In this document: positions 16,855-24,746 of the stretch, piece after piece | Layout: every line of letters starts with the position of its first letter | Position numbering within the stretch: the first letter of the stretch is position 1 | Assembly: GCF_900167935.1 (NCBI RefSeq) | Contig: NZ_FUYL01000002.1 | Span: 1-64,000, forward strand | Length of the DNA stretch: 64,000 nt | From: Maribacter arcticus | GTDB lineage: Bacteria > Bacteroidota > Bacteroidia > Flavobacteriales > Flavobacteriaceae | Reading direction: 5' to 3' | Made by a program: the position numbers and the translations under genes | The notes under the pieces: generated by a model | Database searches by the model: none | What the model was told of the DNA's origin: nothing | The model's input: only the letters and a program-made list of their open reading frames with translations

Positions 16855-18198
16855 ATGTCCAATACCCTAAGTACATTTTTGAAACTACATAAGATTTCAT
16901 TTTTATTAGCGGTATTAAGTTTCGTTTTCTACTTTACATTTGCGTACCACCTAGAGCGAACGGACTTTATAAAACTACTCACCTTATTTTTTGCTTTATT
17001 TTTTCTCTGCTTCAAATTAATTCAGTTTCAAAAGCTAAACTTCAAATTTCTCTTAGGGATAGGTGTTATTTTTAGGTTTATATTTTTATTTACAGAACCC
17101 AATCTTTCACAAGACTTTTATCGATTTATATGGGATGGGCACTTAGTAGCCAATGCCATTAACCCTTACTTACACACGCCCAATGAGTTGATAAAAAACA
17201 TTGCGACTATAATACCAAATGCCAATCAGCTTTATGAAAGCATGGGTAGTTTAAGTGCAAAACACTACAGTAATTACCCACCATTAAATCAGCTTATATT
17301 CGGTTTGGCAGCCCTTATTGGCGGTAAAAGTATGTTTGGCTCATTAGTAGTAATGCGATTTACGATTATTTTAGCTGACCTCGGTATCTTCTATTTCGGA
17401 AGAAAACTATTGAAAAACCTCAACAAATCGCCCCAATTAATTTTCTGGTACTTTTTAAATCCGTTAGTCATTATTGAACTTACAGGCAACCTACATTTTG
17501 AGGGAGTCATGTTATTCTTCTTTATTTCTTCTATGTTTCTTTTATCTATAGAGAAATGGAAATGGGCTGCAGTAATTTTGGCATGTTCCATTTCTATAAA
17601 ATTAGTACCCTTATTATTCTTGCCTCTCTTCTTCACCTATTTAGGATGGAAGAAAAGTATCATGTTCTATTTAATCATAGGAAGTACCTCTGTTCTACTT
17701 TTTATACCCTTCTACACACCAGAGTTCATTGGTAATTATACCAAAACCTTAAGCCTTTGGTTTTCAAATTTTGAGTTTAATGCAAGTATCTATAATATAG
17801 TAAAGCGCACGGCAGTTCAATTTAATGCCAAGCCATGGGAATTCATAAAAATATATGGTAAAATCACCCCTATATTGACTATTACAGTGGTAGTGCTTTT
17901 TACATTTCTACCTAAAAGAAAAGATTTAAATAAGGTACTTGCCTCAATGATGTGGGTATTGGCTATATACTATTTCATGTCGACCACGATGCACCCTTGG
18001 TATTGTATTTTCTTAGTTCTTCTCGCCATCTTTACTTCTTACCGTTATGCCATTATATGGTCTGCTGCCATCGTACTAAGTTATTTTGCGTATTCCCAGC
18101 CAGATTTTAAAGAAAACTTATGGCTGCTCGCTCTTGAATATATTTCAGTATATGGCTTCTTAATTTATGAAATAGTTGCACATAATAACAAAAAGTAA
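16855..18198 (+). CDS. GT87-like polytopic membrane glycosyltransferase
   Basis: Polytopic membrane protein with around 11 hydrophobic helices, resembling polyprenol-phosphate-dependent mannosyltransferases (GT87/MptA-like). Typical features are the acidic loop QDFYRFIWDGHLVANAINPY after helix 2-3, HYSNYPPLNQLIF, and the later segments SIKLVPLLFLPLF and MHPWYCIFL. The ATG at 16855 is preferred over a TTG at 16828 because it needs no rare start and places the first helix normally; this gives 447 residues. It likely extends a lipid-linked or surface glycan; the sugar is not predictable. Confidence 0.75.
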   Translation: MSNTLSTFLKLHKISFLLAVLSFVFYFTFAYHLERTDFIKLLTLFFALFFLCFKLIQFQKLNFKFLLGIGVIFRFIFLFTEPNLSQDFYRFIWDGHLVANAINPYLHTPNELIKNIATIIPNANQLYESMGSLSAKHYSNYPPLNQLIFGLAALIGGKSMFGSLVVMRFTIILADLGIFYFGRKLLKNLNKSPQLIFWYFLNPLVIIELTGNLHFEGVMLFFFISSMFLLSIEKWKWAAVILACSISIKLVPLLFLPLFFTYLGWKKSIMFYLIIGSTSVLLFIPFYTPEFIGNYTKTLSLWFSNFEFNASIYNIVKRTAVQFNAKPWEFIKIYGKITPILTITVVVLFTFLPKRKDLNKVLASMMWVLAIYYFMSTTMHPWYCIFLVLLAIFTSYRYAIIWSAAIVLSYFAYSQPDFKENLWLLALEYISVYGFLIYEIVAHNNKK

Positions 18199-18435
18199 AG
18201 TTTTTGTAAAAATTTTCGCAAGGGTGATGTCAAATAAATATAATTTGTACATTTACCCTGTAATGAACGAAAAAATCTACTTTTTATATAGTACCGTAAG
18301 CCCAGTTGCTCTTGCGCGTCCGTTCACATCTCGCCGTCGTCGCCCGTAAGGGTAAGATATATTTATGGAATTAGGTGAGTCCATTTCCGCACAGAAAATC
18401 AAAATTATTTTTTACACTTTTAAATCTATTTGGCA
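18199..18435 (+). promoter_or_regulatory. Leader region of the arginine/proline operon
   Basis: A 237-base leader precedes the operon. A -7-like TATAATTTG at 18239-18247 (one base longer than TAnnTTTG) could be the promoter. The leader then contains the Arg-rich 28-codon frame (18263-18349). TTACCCT (18253-18259), just before its ATG, pairs exactly with AGGGTAA (18349-18355), just after its stop. A competing CCC-GTAA-GGG hairpin (18343-18352) uses the same bases. A weak 5-base hairpin (ATGGA 18365-18369 with TCCAT 18380-18384) and a T-run at 18408-18413 follow. No classical strong terminator is present. Confidence 0.6.
18263..18349 (+). CDS. Arginine-rich leader peptide of the arginine operon
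   Basis: A 28-codon ATG-to-TAA frame upstream of the first operon gene. It starts MNEKIYFLYS and ends ALARPFTSRRRRP-stop. Four consecutive Arg codons (CGC CGT CGT CGC, 18332-18343) lie directly before the final Pro and stop, with one more Arg codon at 18317. This is the layout of attenuator leader peptides, in which ribosome stalling at codons for the pathway's end product controls downstream expression. The bases just before the start and just after the stop are complementary, so ribosome position could change the fold. The peptide itself is not expected to have a stable function. The call rests on position, codon content and pathway match; the mechanism is not clear from sequence. Confidence 0.7.
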   Translation: MNEKIYFLYSTVSPVALARPFTSRRRRP

Positions 18436-19065
18436 ATGAACTTAATTGTTGCTAACGAATCACATTTTAAATACGCCCAAGATATTTGTGATACTATTGC
18501 AGATTCTGCAAAAATTCGTGGAACAGGTATTGCAAAGCGTACTCCTGAATATATTCGGAGAAAACTATCTAACGGTAATGCCATACTGGCCTTAGACGGA
18601 GATAAATTTGCCGGCTTCTGCTATATTGAAGTCTGGGGGCATGAGAAATTTGTAGCAAATTCAGGGCTTATCGTCCATCCTGATTATCGAGGCCAAGGTC
18701 TTGCAAAAAGCATAAAAGCCAAAATCTTTGAATTGAGTAGGAAGAAATTTCCTGATGCTAAAATATTTGGTATTACCACAGGCTTAGCGGTTATGAAAAT
18801 CAACTATGAATTGGGGTATAAACCTGTGACTTTTTCAGAACTGACCGATGACCCAGAATTCTGGAAAGGTTGTCAAACATGTAAAAACTTTGATATACTT
18901 ACACGTACAGAGCAAAAAATGTGTTTATGTACCGGTATGCTCTATGATGCTAACGGAAAGAAAAAAACTGACGAAGTCAAACAAGTAAACAGTAAAGCCT
19001 TTACAAGATTAAAAAGTATCAAGGAAAGTTTGTTCCTTAGAAAAAAAGAAGAAAAAAGTAAGTAA
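18436..19065 (+). CDS. GNAT acyltransferase, candidate acylglutamate synthase
   Basis: 209-residue GNAT-fold acyltransferase, first gene of the arginine operon. The acyl-CoA-binding motif A is GLIVHPDYRGQGLAKS at 77-92. An unusual Cys-rich segment follows the fold: C146-x2-C149 and C163-x-C165 in GCQTCKNF and KMCLCTG, possibly a metal site. The operon otherwise lacks an argA or argJ gene, so the natural inference is that this enzyme acylates glutamate as the first committed step. That is a context argument, not a motif one. ATG at 18436 preferred over a TTG two codons upstream. The leader peptide lies 86 bases upstream; argG follows after 68 bases. Confidence 0.7.
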   Translation: MNLIVANESHFKYAQDICDTIADSAKIRGTGIAKRTPEYIRRKLSNGNAILALDGDKFAGFCYIEVWGHEKFVANSGLIVHPDYRGQGLAKSIKAKIFELSRKKFPDAKIFGITTGLAVMKINYELGYKPVTFSELTDDPEFWKGCQTCKNFDILTRTEQKMCLCTGMLYDANGKKKTDEVKQVNSKAFTRLKSIKESLFLRKKEEKSK

Positions 19066-19133
19066 TTGTTAAAAGAGTGTTTGTAATCATCATTCCACTT
19101 CCATAACAATCAAATACAGAAAAACACATTAAA

Positions 19134-20318
19134 ATGAAATTAGTTTTAGCCTATAGCGGTGGATTAGACACATCTTACTGCGCAAAATATTTATCAAAAG
19201 ACAAAGGATTTGAAGTACACGCGGTAAGTGTAAATACTGGTGGATTTTCAGCTGAAGAAATTAAGGAAATTAAGGAAAAAGCACTTAAACTAGGTGCGAC
19301 TTCCTATACCTCAATCGATGCTGTACAGACATTCTATGAAAAAGTAGTAAAGTACCTAATTTTCGGCAATGTGCTTAAAAACAACACCTACCCTCTTTCG
19401 GTAAGTGCAGAGCGAATTGTTCAGGCCATAGAAATTGTCAACTACGCTAAAAAAGTAGGTGCCAAATATATTGCGCATGGCAGTACAGGTGCTGGTAACG
19501 ACCAAGTACGTTTCGATATGATTTTTCAAATCATTGCTCCAGAAATTGAAATCATCACCCCTATTCGTGATAATAAATTGGCCAGAGAAGCTGAAATAGC
19601 TTATTTGAAAGAAAATGGAGTTGATTACCCTTGGGAGAAAGCCAAATACTCTATAAATAGAGGACTTTGGGGAACTTCAGTTGGTGGTGAGGAAACTTTA
19701 ACTTCTGACAAGGCTTTGCCCGATAATGCATACCCAAGCCAGTTACAAGAAAAAAATCCTGCAGATATCACCTTAACTTTTGAAAAGGGAGAATTGGTTG
19801 CGGTAAATGGCGTAAAAGGCGATCCTGTCAGTAATATTGAAAAGGTTGAAGCCATTGCATCTAAATATGCCATTGGCAGAGATATTCACGTTGGCGACAC
19901 TATTATTGGTACTAAAGGTAGAGTCGGTTTTGAAGCCTCTGCTGCACTACTAATTATAAAAGCGCATCATTTATTGGAGAAGCATACGCTTACCAAATGG
20001 CAACAATACCAAAAAGAACAACAAGGTAATTTCTACGGCATGCTATTGCATGAAGGCAATTACCTAGATGCGGTAATGAGAAATATAGAAACCTTTTTGA
20101 CCGACACTCAAAAAACAGTTTCTGGTGATGTATTTGTTGGCTTGTACCCTTTTCAGTTTAGGTTGCATGGCATTTCATCTAAACATGATTTAATGACCGA
20201 GGCTTTCGGTAAATATGGAGAGGTTAATAAAGGCTGGTCTGCAGATGATGCTAAAGGCTTTATAAAAATTCTTTCCAATTCAGGTAAAATTTATAACCAT
20301 GTAAATGGAAATATTTAG
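19134..20318 (+). CDS. argG: Argininosuccinate synthase
   Basis: Joins citrulline and aspartate using ATP to give argininosuccinate, the penultimate step of arginine synthesis, in the cytoplasm. The PP-loop motif SGGLDTS is at residues 8-14, and the GSTGAGNDQVRFD segment and NRGLWG block are present. 394 residues, normal for the family. It belongs to the Bacteroidota-type subgroup, whose N-terminus (MKLVLAYSGGLDTSYCAKYL) differs from the proteobacterial one. Separated from argC by 63 bases containing a small repeat. Confidence 0.95.
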   Translation: MKLVLAYSGGLDTSYCAKYLSKDKGFEVHAVSVNTGGFSAEEIKEIKEKALKLGATSYTSIDAVQTFYEKVVKYLIFGNVLKNNTYPLSVSAERIVQAIEIVNYAKKVGAKYIAHGSTGAGNDQVRFDMIFQIIAPEIEIITPIRDNKLAREAEIAYLKENGVDYPWEKAKYSINRGLWGTSVGGEETLTSDKALPDNAYPSQLQEKNPADITLTFEKGELVAVNGVKGDPVSNIEKVEAIASKYAIGRDIHVGDTIIGTKGRVGFEASAALLIIKAHHLLEKHTLTKWQQYQKEQQGNFYGMLLHEGNYLDAVMRNIETFLTDTQKTVSGDVFVGLYPFQFRLHGISSKHDLMTEAFGKYGEVNKGWSADDAKGFIKILSNSGKIYNHVNGNI

Positions 20319-20331
20319 AAGATTGGAAAAC

Positions 20332-20377
20332 AAATTATACTGTCCGGTCTAGCGCAGTCGAGACCTAAAAAGTTAAA
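20332..20377. repeat. Operon-junction repeat, copy 1 (argG-argC)
   Basis: AAATTATACTGTCCGGTC followed by TAGCGCAGTCGAGACC and TAAAAAGTTAAA fills most of the argG-argC junction. A related sequence lies between proA and proB (24669-24713). GGTCT and AGACC within it can pair as a 5-base stem. This type of CGAGACC-bearing repeat looks like a decayed mobile or processing element inside a transcribed spacer. Confidence 0.55.
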
Positions 20378-20381
20378 AAAA

Positions 20382-21356
20382 ATGATTAAAGCAGGTATTA
20401 TAGGCGGATCAGGTTATACGGGGGGCGAACTTATTCGAATCCTATTAAACCATCCGGCTACGGAAATCGATTTTGTATACAGTACTACAAGAGCTGGTAA
20501 AAGAGTAACCACAGCACACCCCGATTTATTGGGAGTTACAGATTTAGAATTTACAGGAAATATAAACCTGAATGTAGATGTTGTATTCCTATGTTTGGGC
20601 CACGGTAATTCTACAGCATTTTTAAAGGAGCATGATTTTTCATCTGATACTAAAATCATTGATTTAAGTAATGACTTTAGGTTACATAAAGATGCGGATT
20701 TTGATGGAAAGAAATTTATTTACGGTCTGCCAGAACTTTTCAAAAAGGAAATTGAAAATGCCCAATATATTGCCAATCCGGGTTGTTTTGCAACTGCTAT
20801 TCAATTAGCATTGCTTCCCTTAGCGAAGGCAAATTTATTGGAGAATGAAGTTCATATTAATGCCGTTACGGGTAGTACTGGCGCAGGTGTTAGTCCGTCA
20901 GCAACCTCGCATTTTTCATGGAGAAACAATAACGTAAGTTGGTACAAACCTTTTACCCATCAACATTTGGGCGAAATCAATGAAAGTATACATTCCCTAC
21001 AGGAAAATTCTGGGAATTTATTTTTTATGCCGAATAGAGGGAATTTTACTCGTGGAATTTTAGCTACTTCGTATACCAAATTTGAAGGTGAGTTGGCAGA
21101 TGCAGAAAAAATTTATCATGCTTTTTATAAGAATGCCGTATTCACTCAAATTTCTGAGGAACCTATCAACTTAAAACAAGTAGTGAATACCAATCAATGT
21201 CATGTGCATTTACACAAACACGATGATATTCTATTAATTACATCAGCTATTGACAATTTAATAAAGGGTGCATCGGGTCAGGCAGTACAGAACATGAATT
21301 TAATATTCGGACTAGAAGAAGATTTAGGTCTCAATTTAAAAGCTGGTGTATTTTAA
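20382..21356 (+). CDS. argC: N-acetyl-gamma-glutamyl-phosphate reductase
   Basis: NADPH-dependent reduction of acyl-glutamyl phosphate to the semialdehyde, third step of arginine synthesis. The Rossmann nucleotide loop is GIIGGSGYTGGEL at 5-17, and the catalytic cysteine is Cys135 in IANPGCFATA. The C-terminal part keeps GASGQAVQNMNL. 324 residues, normal. Given the SOTCase/AOTCase-type carbamoyltransferase downstream, the acyl group may be succinyl or acetyl. Separated from proC by 130 bases with a 6-base hairpin (ATCCCA 21388-21393 with TGGGAT 21398-21403). Confidence 0.93.
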   Translation: MIKAGIIGGSGYTGGELIRILLNHPATEIDFVYSTTRAGKRVTTAHPDLLGVTDLEFTGNINLNVDVVFLCLGHGNSTAFLKEHDFSSDTKIIDLSNDFRLHKDADFDGKKFIYGLPELFKKEIENAQYIANPGCFATAIQLALLPLAKANLLENEVHINAVTGSTGAGVSPSATSHFSWRNNNVSWYKPFTHQHLGEINESIHSLQENSGNLFFMPNRGNFTRGILATSYTKFEGELADAEKIYHAFYKNAVFTQISEEPINLKQVVNTNQCHVHLHKHDDILLITSAIDNLIKGASGQAVQNMNLIFGLEEDLGLNLKAGVF

Positions 21357-21486
21357 AATGGTTGATGAAAAATAAAATTTAATTATTATCCCAAGAATGG
21401 GATTTAGAAATTATAAGTGATGAATTCAATGTTGTTCTTAAAACGTACTTATTACGCTGAACTCATTACTAAACACAAATAAAATT

Positions 21487-22281
21487 ATGAAAATAGCCAT
21501 TATAGGTGCGGGCAACTTAGGTCTTTCAATTGCAAACGGAATTCTAAACAGTAATGGTGCTACTACCATGTACCTTACCAAAAGAGATACAAAATCTATT
21601 CTCGATTTTGAAAAACACAACAAGGTGACTGTAACGACTGATAACCGTTTGGCTATTCAGAATTCAGATATTTTAATATTTGCCGTACAACCTGTTCATT
21701 TTGCAGGAATCTTAGAAAGTGTAAAAGATTTATTGAACGAAAATCATGTGATTATTTCTACCATAACCGGTTTTGGCATCGACAAAATAGAAGGGGTTAT
21801 TGGCAAGGACAATTATATTATTAGAAGTATGCCCAATACAGCTATATCGGTAGGTAAGTCAATGACTTGTATCTGTAGTAACGAGAAAGGTAAAAAGCGA
21901 ATTGACTTAGCGAAAGCTATTTTTAATAGAATGGGACATTCTATGGAAATTCCTGAAAGCCAAATGCAAGCTGCAACAGTAATTTGCGCCAGTGGTGTCG
22001 CATTTTGGATGCGTTTAATACGCGCCACCACCCAAGGTGCTATACAGCTAGGTTTCGATGCTCAAGAAGCACAAGAATTAGCCATGCACACCTGTAATGG
22101 CGCCGCTAGTTTACTTATTGAATCTGGCAATCACCCAGAGGAAGAAATAGATAGGGTAACTACTCCAATGGGTTGTACTATTACCGGTTTAAACGAGATG
22201 GAACACCAGGGTCTTAGCTCATCGTTAATTCGCGGTATTGTTGCATCTTATGATAAGATTACAGAATTTAAAACAAAGTAA
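21487..22281 (+). CDS. proC: Pyrroline-5-carboxylate reductase
   Basis: Reduces pyrroline-5-carboxylate to proline with NAD(P)H. The N-terminal Rossmann motif is IIGAGNLGLSIANG at 5-18. RSMPNTAISVGKSMT matches the conserved substrate region, and the C-terminal dimerisation domain holds EIDRVTTPMGCTITGLNEME, the family signature (normally SPGGTT, here TPMGCT). 264 residues. The first of three proline genes embedded in the arginine operon, sitting between argC and argD. Confidence 0.88.
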   Translation: MKIAIIGAGNLGLSIANGILNSNGATTMYLTKRDTKSILDFEKHNKVTVTTDNRLAIQNSDILIFAVQPVHFAGILESVKDLLNENHVIISTITGFGIDKIEGVIGKDNYIIRSMPNTAISVGKSMTCICSNEKGKKRIDLAKAIFNRMGHSMEIPESQMQAATVICASGVAFWMRLIRATTQGAIQLGFDAQEAQELAMHTCNGAASLLIESGNHPEEEIDRVTTPMGCTITGLNEMEHQGLSSSLIRGIVASYDKITEFKTK

Positions 22282-22292
22282 AACACCTTTAC

Positions 22293-22310
22293 CAAATTAG
22301 TTCTAATTTG
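22293..22310. promoter_or_regulatory. 18-base palindrome upstream of argD
   Basis: CAAATTAGTTCTAATTTG is a perfect 8-base inverted repeat with a 2-base spacer, in the 48-base proC-argD junction, ending 19 bases before the argD ATG. It could be an operator, an internal promoter element or an RNA hairpin affecting translation. It resembles, but does not match, the CCAAATT palindrome at 6949. Confidence 0.4.
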
Positions 22311-22329
22311 AACTTGAATTTTTTGAACT

Positions 22330-23457
22330 ATGAAATTATTCGACGTTTACCCATTATATAATGTAACTCCGGTTTCGGCTAAAGGAATTGTAGTTACTGA
22401 TGATAAAGGCCAAGATTATTTAGATTTTTATGGCGGCCATGCCGTTATATCTATTGGCCATTCTCACCCTCATTACATAAAACGCTTAAAAGACCAATTA
22501 GACAAAATCGGTTTTTACAGCAATGCAGTTCAAAATCCGCTTCAAGAAGAGTTGGCCGAAAAACTAGGCCGACAATCGGGTTGTGAAGATTATAATTTAT
22601 TTATGTGTAATTCTGGTGCAGAGGCAAATGAGAATGCTCTTAAAATGGCTTCATTTGTGACAGGAAAATCTAAAGTCATTGCATTTAAAAACGGTTTCCA
22701 TGGTCGTACATCGGCTGTGGTAGCTGCAACGGATAATCCTTCAATTAATGCACCTATCAACCAACAACAAAAAGTAAACTTTTTAGAACTTAATGACATT
22801 AAAGGTTTTGAAAATGAGATTGTTAAAAAGAATGTTTGCGCAGTAATTATTGAATCGATACAAGGTGTTGGAGGTTTAGATGAACCAACCACAGAATTTT
22901 TTCAAAAAGTTGCATCACTCTGTAAAGAGAATGGTGTTTTTTTAATTGCAGATGAAGTTCAATGTGGATTTGGGAGAAGCGGTAAATTCTTCGGATTTCA
23001 GCATCACGATATACAACCAGATATCATAAGTATTGCAAAAGGAATGGGAAATGGATTTCCTGTAGGTGGTATTTTAATTCATGAAGGTATCAGTGCTAAA
23101 TTCGGGATGCTCGGCACCACCTTTGGTGGCAATCATTTGGCCTGTGTGGCTACTTTAGCAGTTCTTGAAGTGTTAGAACAAGAAAATCTTATAAAGAATG
23201 CTGAAGAATTAGGCCTTTACTTCAATGAAAAGGCAAAAGAAATTCCACAAGTAAAACGTGTAAAAGGTCGCGGATTAATGCTTGGACTTGAGTTTGATTT
23301 TCAAGTAGCTGATTTACGCAAAAAATTGATATACGACCATCACCTATTTACAGGGGGCGCCAAAGACAAAACGGTGTTACGAATTTTACCTGCTTTGAAT
23401 ATTACAAAACAAGATTTAGATATTTTCTTTAAAGCTCTTAAGACTGCTTTAGCATGA
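22330..23457 (+). CDS. argD: N-acyl-ornithine aminotransferase (class III)
   Basis: PLP-dependent class III aminotransferase that converts acyl-glutamate semialdehyde to acyl-ornithine. Features: the phosphate-binding NSGAEANENALK, AFKNGFHGRTSA, LIADEVQCGFGRSGKFF, and the Schiff-base lysine Lys237 in ISIAKGMGNGFPVGG. 375 residues, normal for ArgD and shorter than ornithine aminotransferase RocD. The stop overlaps the proA start by 4 bases (ATGA), indicating translational coupling. Confidence 0.9.
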   Translation: MKLFDVYPLYNVTPVSAKGIVVTDDKGQDYLDFYGGHAVISIGHSHPHYIKRLKDQLDKIGFYSNAVQNPLQEELAEKLGRQSGCEDYNLFMCNSGAEANENALKMASFVTGKSKVIAFKNGFHGRTSAVVAATDNPSINAPINQQQKVNFLELNDIKGFENEIVKKNVCAVIIESIQGVGGLDEPTTEFFQKVASLCKENGVFLIADEVQCGFGRSGKFFGFQHHDIQPDIISIAKGMGNGFPVGGILIHEGISAKFGMLGTTFGGNHLACVATLAVLEVLEQENLIKNAEELGLYFNEKAKEIPQVKRVKGRGLMLGLEFDFQVADLRKKLIYDHHLFTGGAKDKTVLRILPALNITKQDLDIFFKALKTALA

Positions 23458-24650
23458 AAAAAATTCTCAGTTTAGAAAAAAGGAATGCTGTACTATTGCG
23501 TATGGCCGACTTGGTACGACAAGAAGAATCAATATTACTATCTGCCAATGATAAAGATTTGAGTTCATTTGAATCTGATGACATCGCGATGGTCGACCGA
23601 TTAAAGGTGAATAAAAAAAAGGTAGGCGAAATGGTCTATTCTTTAAAACAACTGGCCGCACTTGACGACCCTTTACATATAGAACGTTTTCAATTTACAC
23701 ATGATAACGGACTTGAAATAAGTAATAAAACCGCACCTTTTGGTACGATACTGATTATTTATGAATCTAGACCTGATGTAACTATTGAAGCTGCGGGCAT
23801 TGCTTTTAAATCTGGAAATAAAATTTTATTGAAAGGTGGAAAAGAATCGTTGAATTCAAATTTAGTACTCGTAAACCTATGGCACAAGGCATTAGAAGCG
23901 TGTGATTGTGCTAAAGATTGGATAACCTATCTTAATTTTTCAAGAGAAGAGACTCAGAAATTCTTAGAAAAGCCGACTGAAAAATTGGACTTAATTGTGC
24001 CTAGAGGTGGTGAGCGATTGATTTCGTTTGTAAAACAGCATGCACAGTGCCCCGTAATCGTTAGTGGTCGAGGCAATAATTTTGTCTATGTTTCACATGA
24101 GGCAGATTTACAAATGGCCTTAGACGTTATTATAAATGCTAAAACAACTAAAATATCGGCTTGTAATGCTGCGGACAAAGTTATTATTTCAAGGGATTTA
24201 CCACGAAAAATGGAATTCTTAAATCTTTTAGTACAGTCTTTAAAAAAGTATAATGTTGAAATTTTAACCGATGCTAAATTAGCGGGATTAGAAGGTACTT
24301 CACAAATGGATGATGAATCGGTTTGGTACGAAGAGTTTTTAGATTATAAAATCGTTATCGGTCAAGTACCTGATGTTGACGAAGCAATTCAGCACATCAA
24401 CACCTATGGTGGCGGCCATTCGGCAGCAATCATCACCAAAAACGAAGAAGAAGCAGATACATTTATGCAATCTGTAGATACGGCAGCCGTATACCATAAT
24501 GCATCGACTCGTTTTACCGATGGCGGACAATTTGGTCTTGGTGGCGAATTAGCCATAAGCACTGACAAGCTACATCAACGCGGCCCAATTGGCCTTCAAC
24601 ATTTGGTAACCAACAAATGGTTTGTAAAAGGTAATGGGCAGATTAGATAG
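23454..24650 (+). CDS. proA: Gamma-glutamyl phosphate reductase
   Basis: Reduces gamma-glutamyl phosphate to glutamate-5-semialdehyde in proline synthesis. Aldehyde-dehydrogenase fold with the motifs APFGTILIIYESRPDVT and the catalytic Cys237 in KISACNAADKV, then HNASTRFTDGGQFGLGGELA near the end. 398 residues, normal. Overlaps argD by 4 bases. The proB gene follows after 96 bases that contain a junction repeat, so the usual proB-proA order is inverted. Confidence 0.93.
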   Translation: MKKILSLEKRNAVLLRMADLVRQEESILLSANDKDLSSFESDDIAMVDRLKVNKKKVGEMVYSLKQLAALDDPLHIERFQFTHDNGLEISNKTAPFGTILIIYESRPDVTIEAAGIAFKSGNKILLKGGKESLNSNLVLVNLWHKALEACDCAKDWITYLNFSREETQKFLEKPTEKLDLIVPRGGERLISFVKQHAQCPVIVSGRGNNFVYVSHEADLQMALDVIINAKTTKISACNAADKVIISRDLPRKMEFLNLLVQSLKKYNVEILTDAKLAGLEGTSQMDDESVWYEEFLDYKIVIGQVPDVDEAIQHINTYGGGHSAAIITKNEEEADTFMQSVDTAAVYHNASTRFTDGGQFGLGGELAISTDKLHQRGPIGLQHLVTNKWFVKGNGQIR

Positions 24651-24713
24651 ATGATGGTTGATGAAAATAAATTATAATGTACGGTTGAGCAAAATCGAGA
24701 CCCAAAAGTTAAA
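24651..24713. repeat. Operon-junction repeat, copy 2 (proA-proB)
   Basis: The junction reads ATGGTTGATGAAAATAAA, then TTATAATGTACGGTTGAGC, then AAAATCGAGACCCAAAAG and TTAAA. The left part recurs at the argC-proC junction (21357-21386) and the right part at argG-argC (20332-20377). This copy therefore appears to be the most complete form of one repeat. Confidence 0.55.
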
Positions 24714-24746
24714 CGAAAATTACTAGAAGCCAAAAGTAAAATTAGA

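Noticed and set aside
18365..18413. Rho-independent terminator in the arginine leader
   Set aside because: Only a 5-base stem (ATGGA/TCCAT) with the T-run more than 20 bases away; not a convincing terminator, so none is called.
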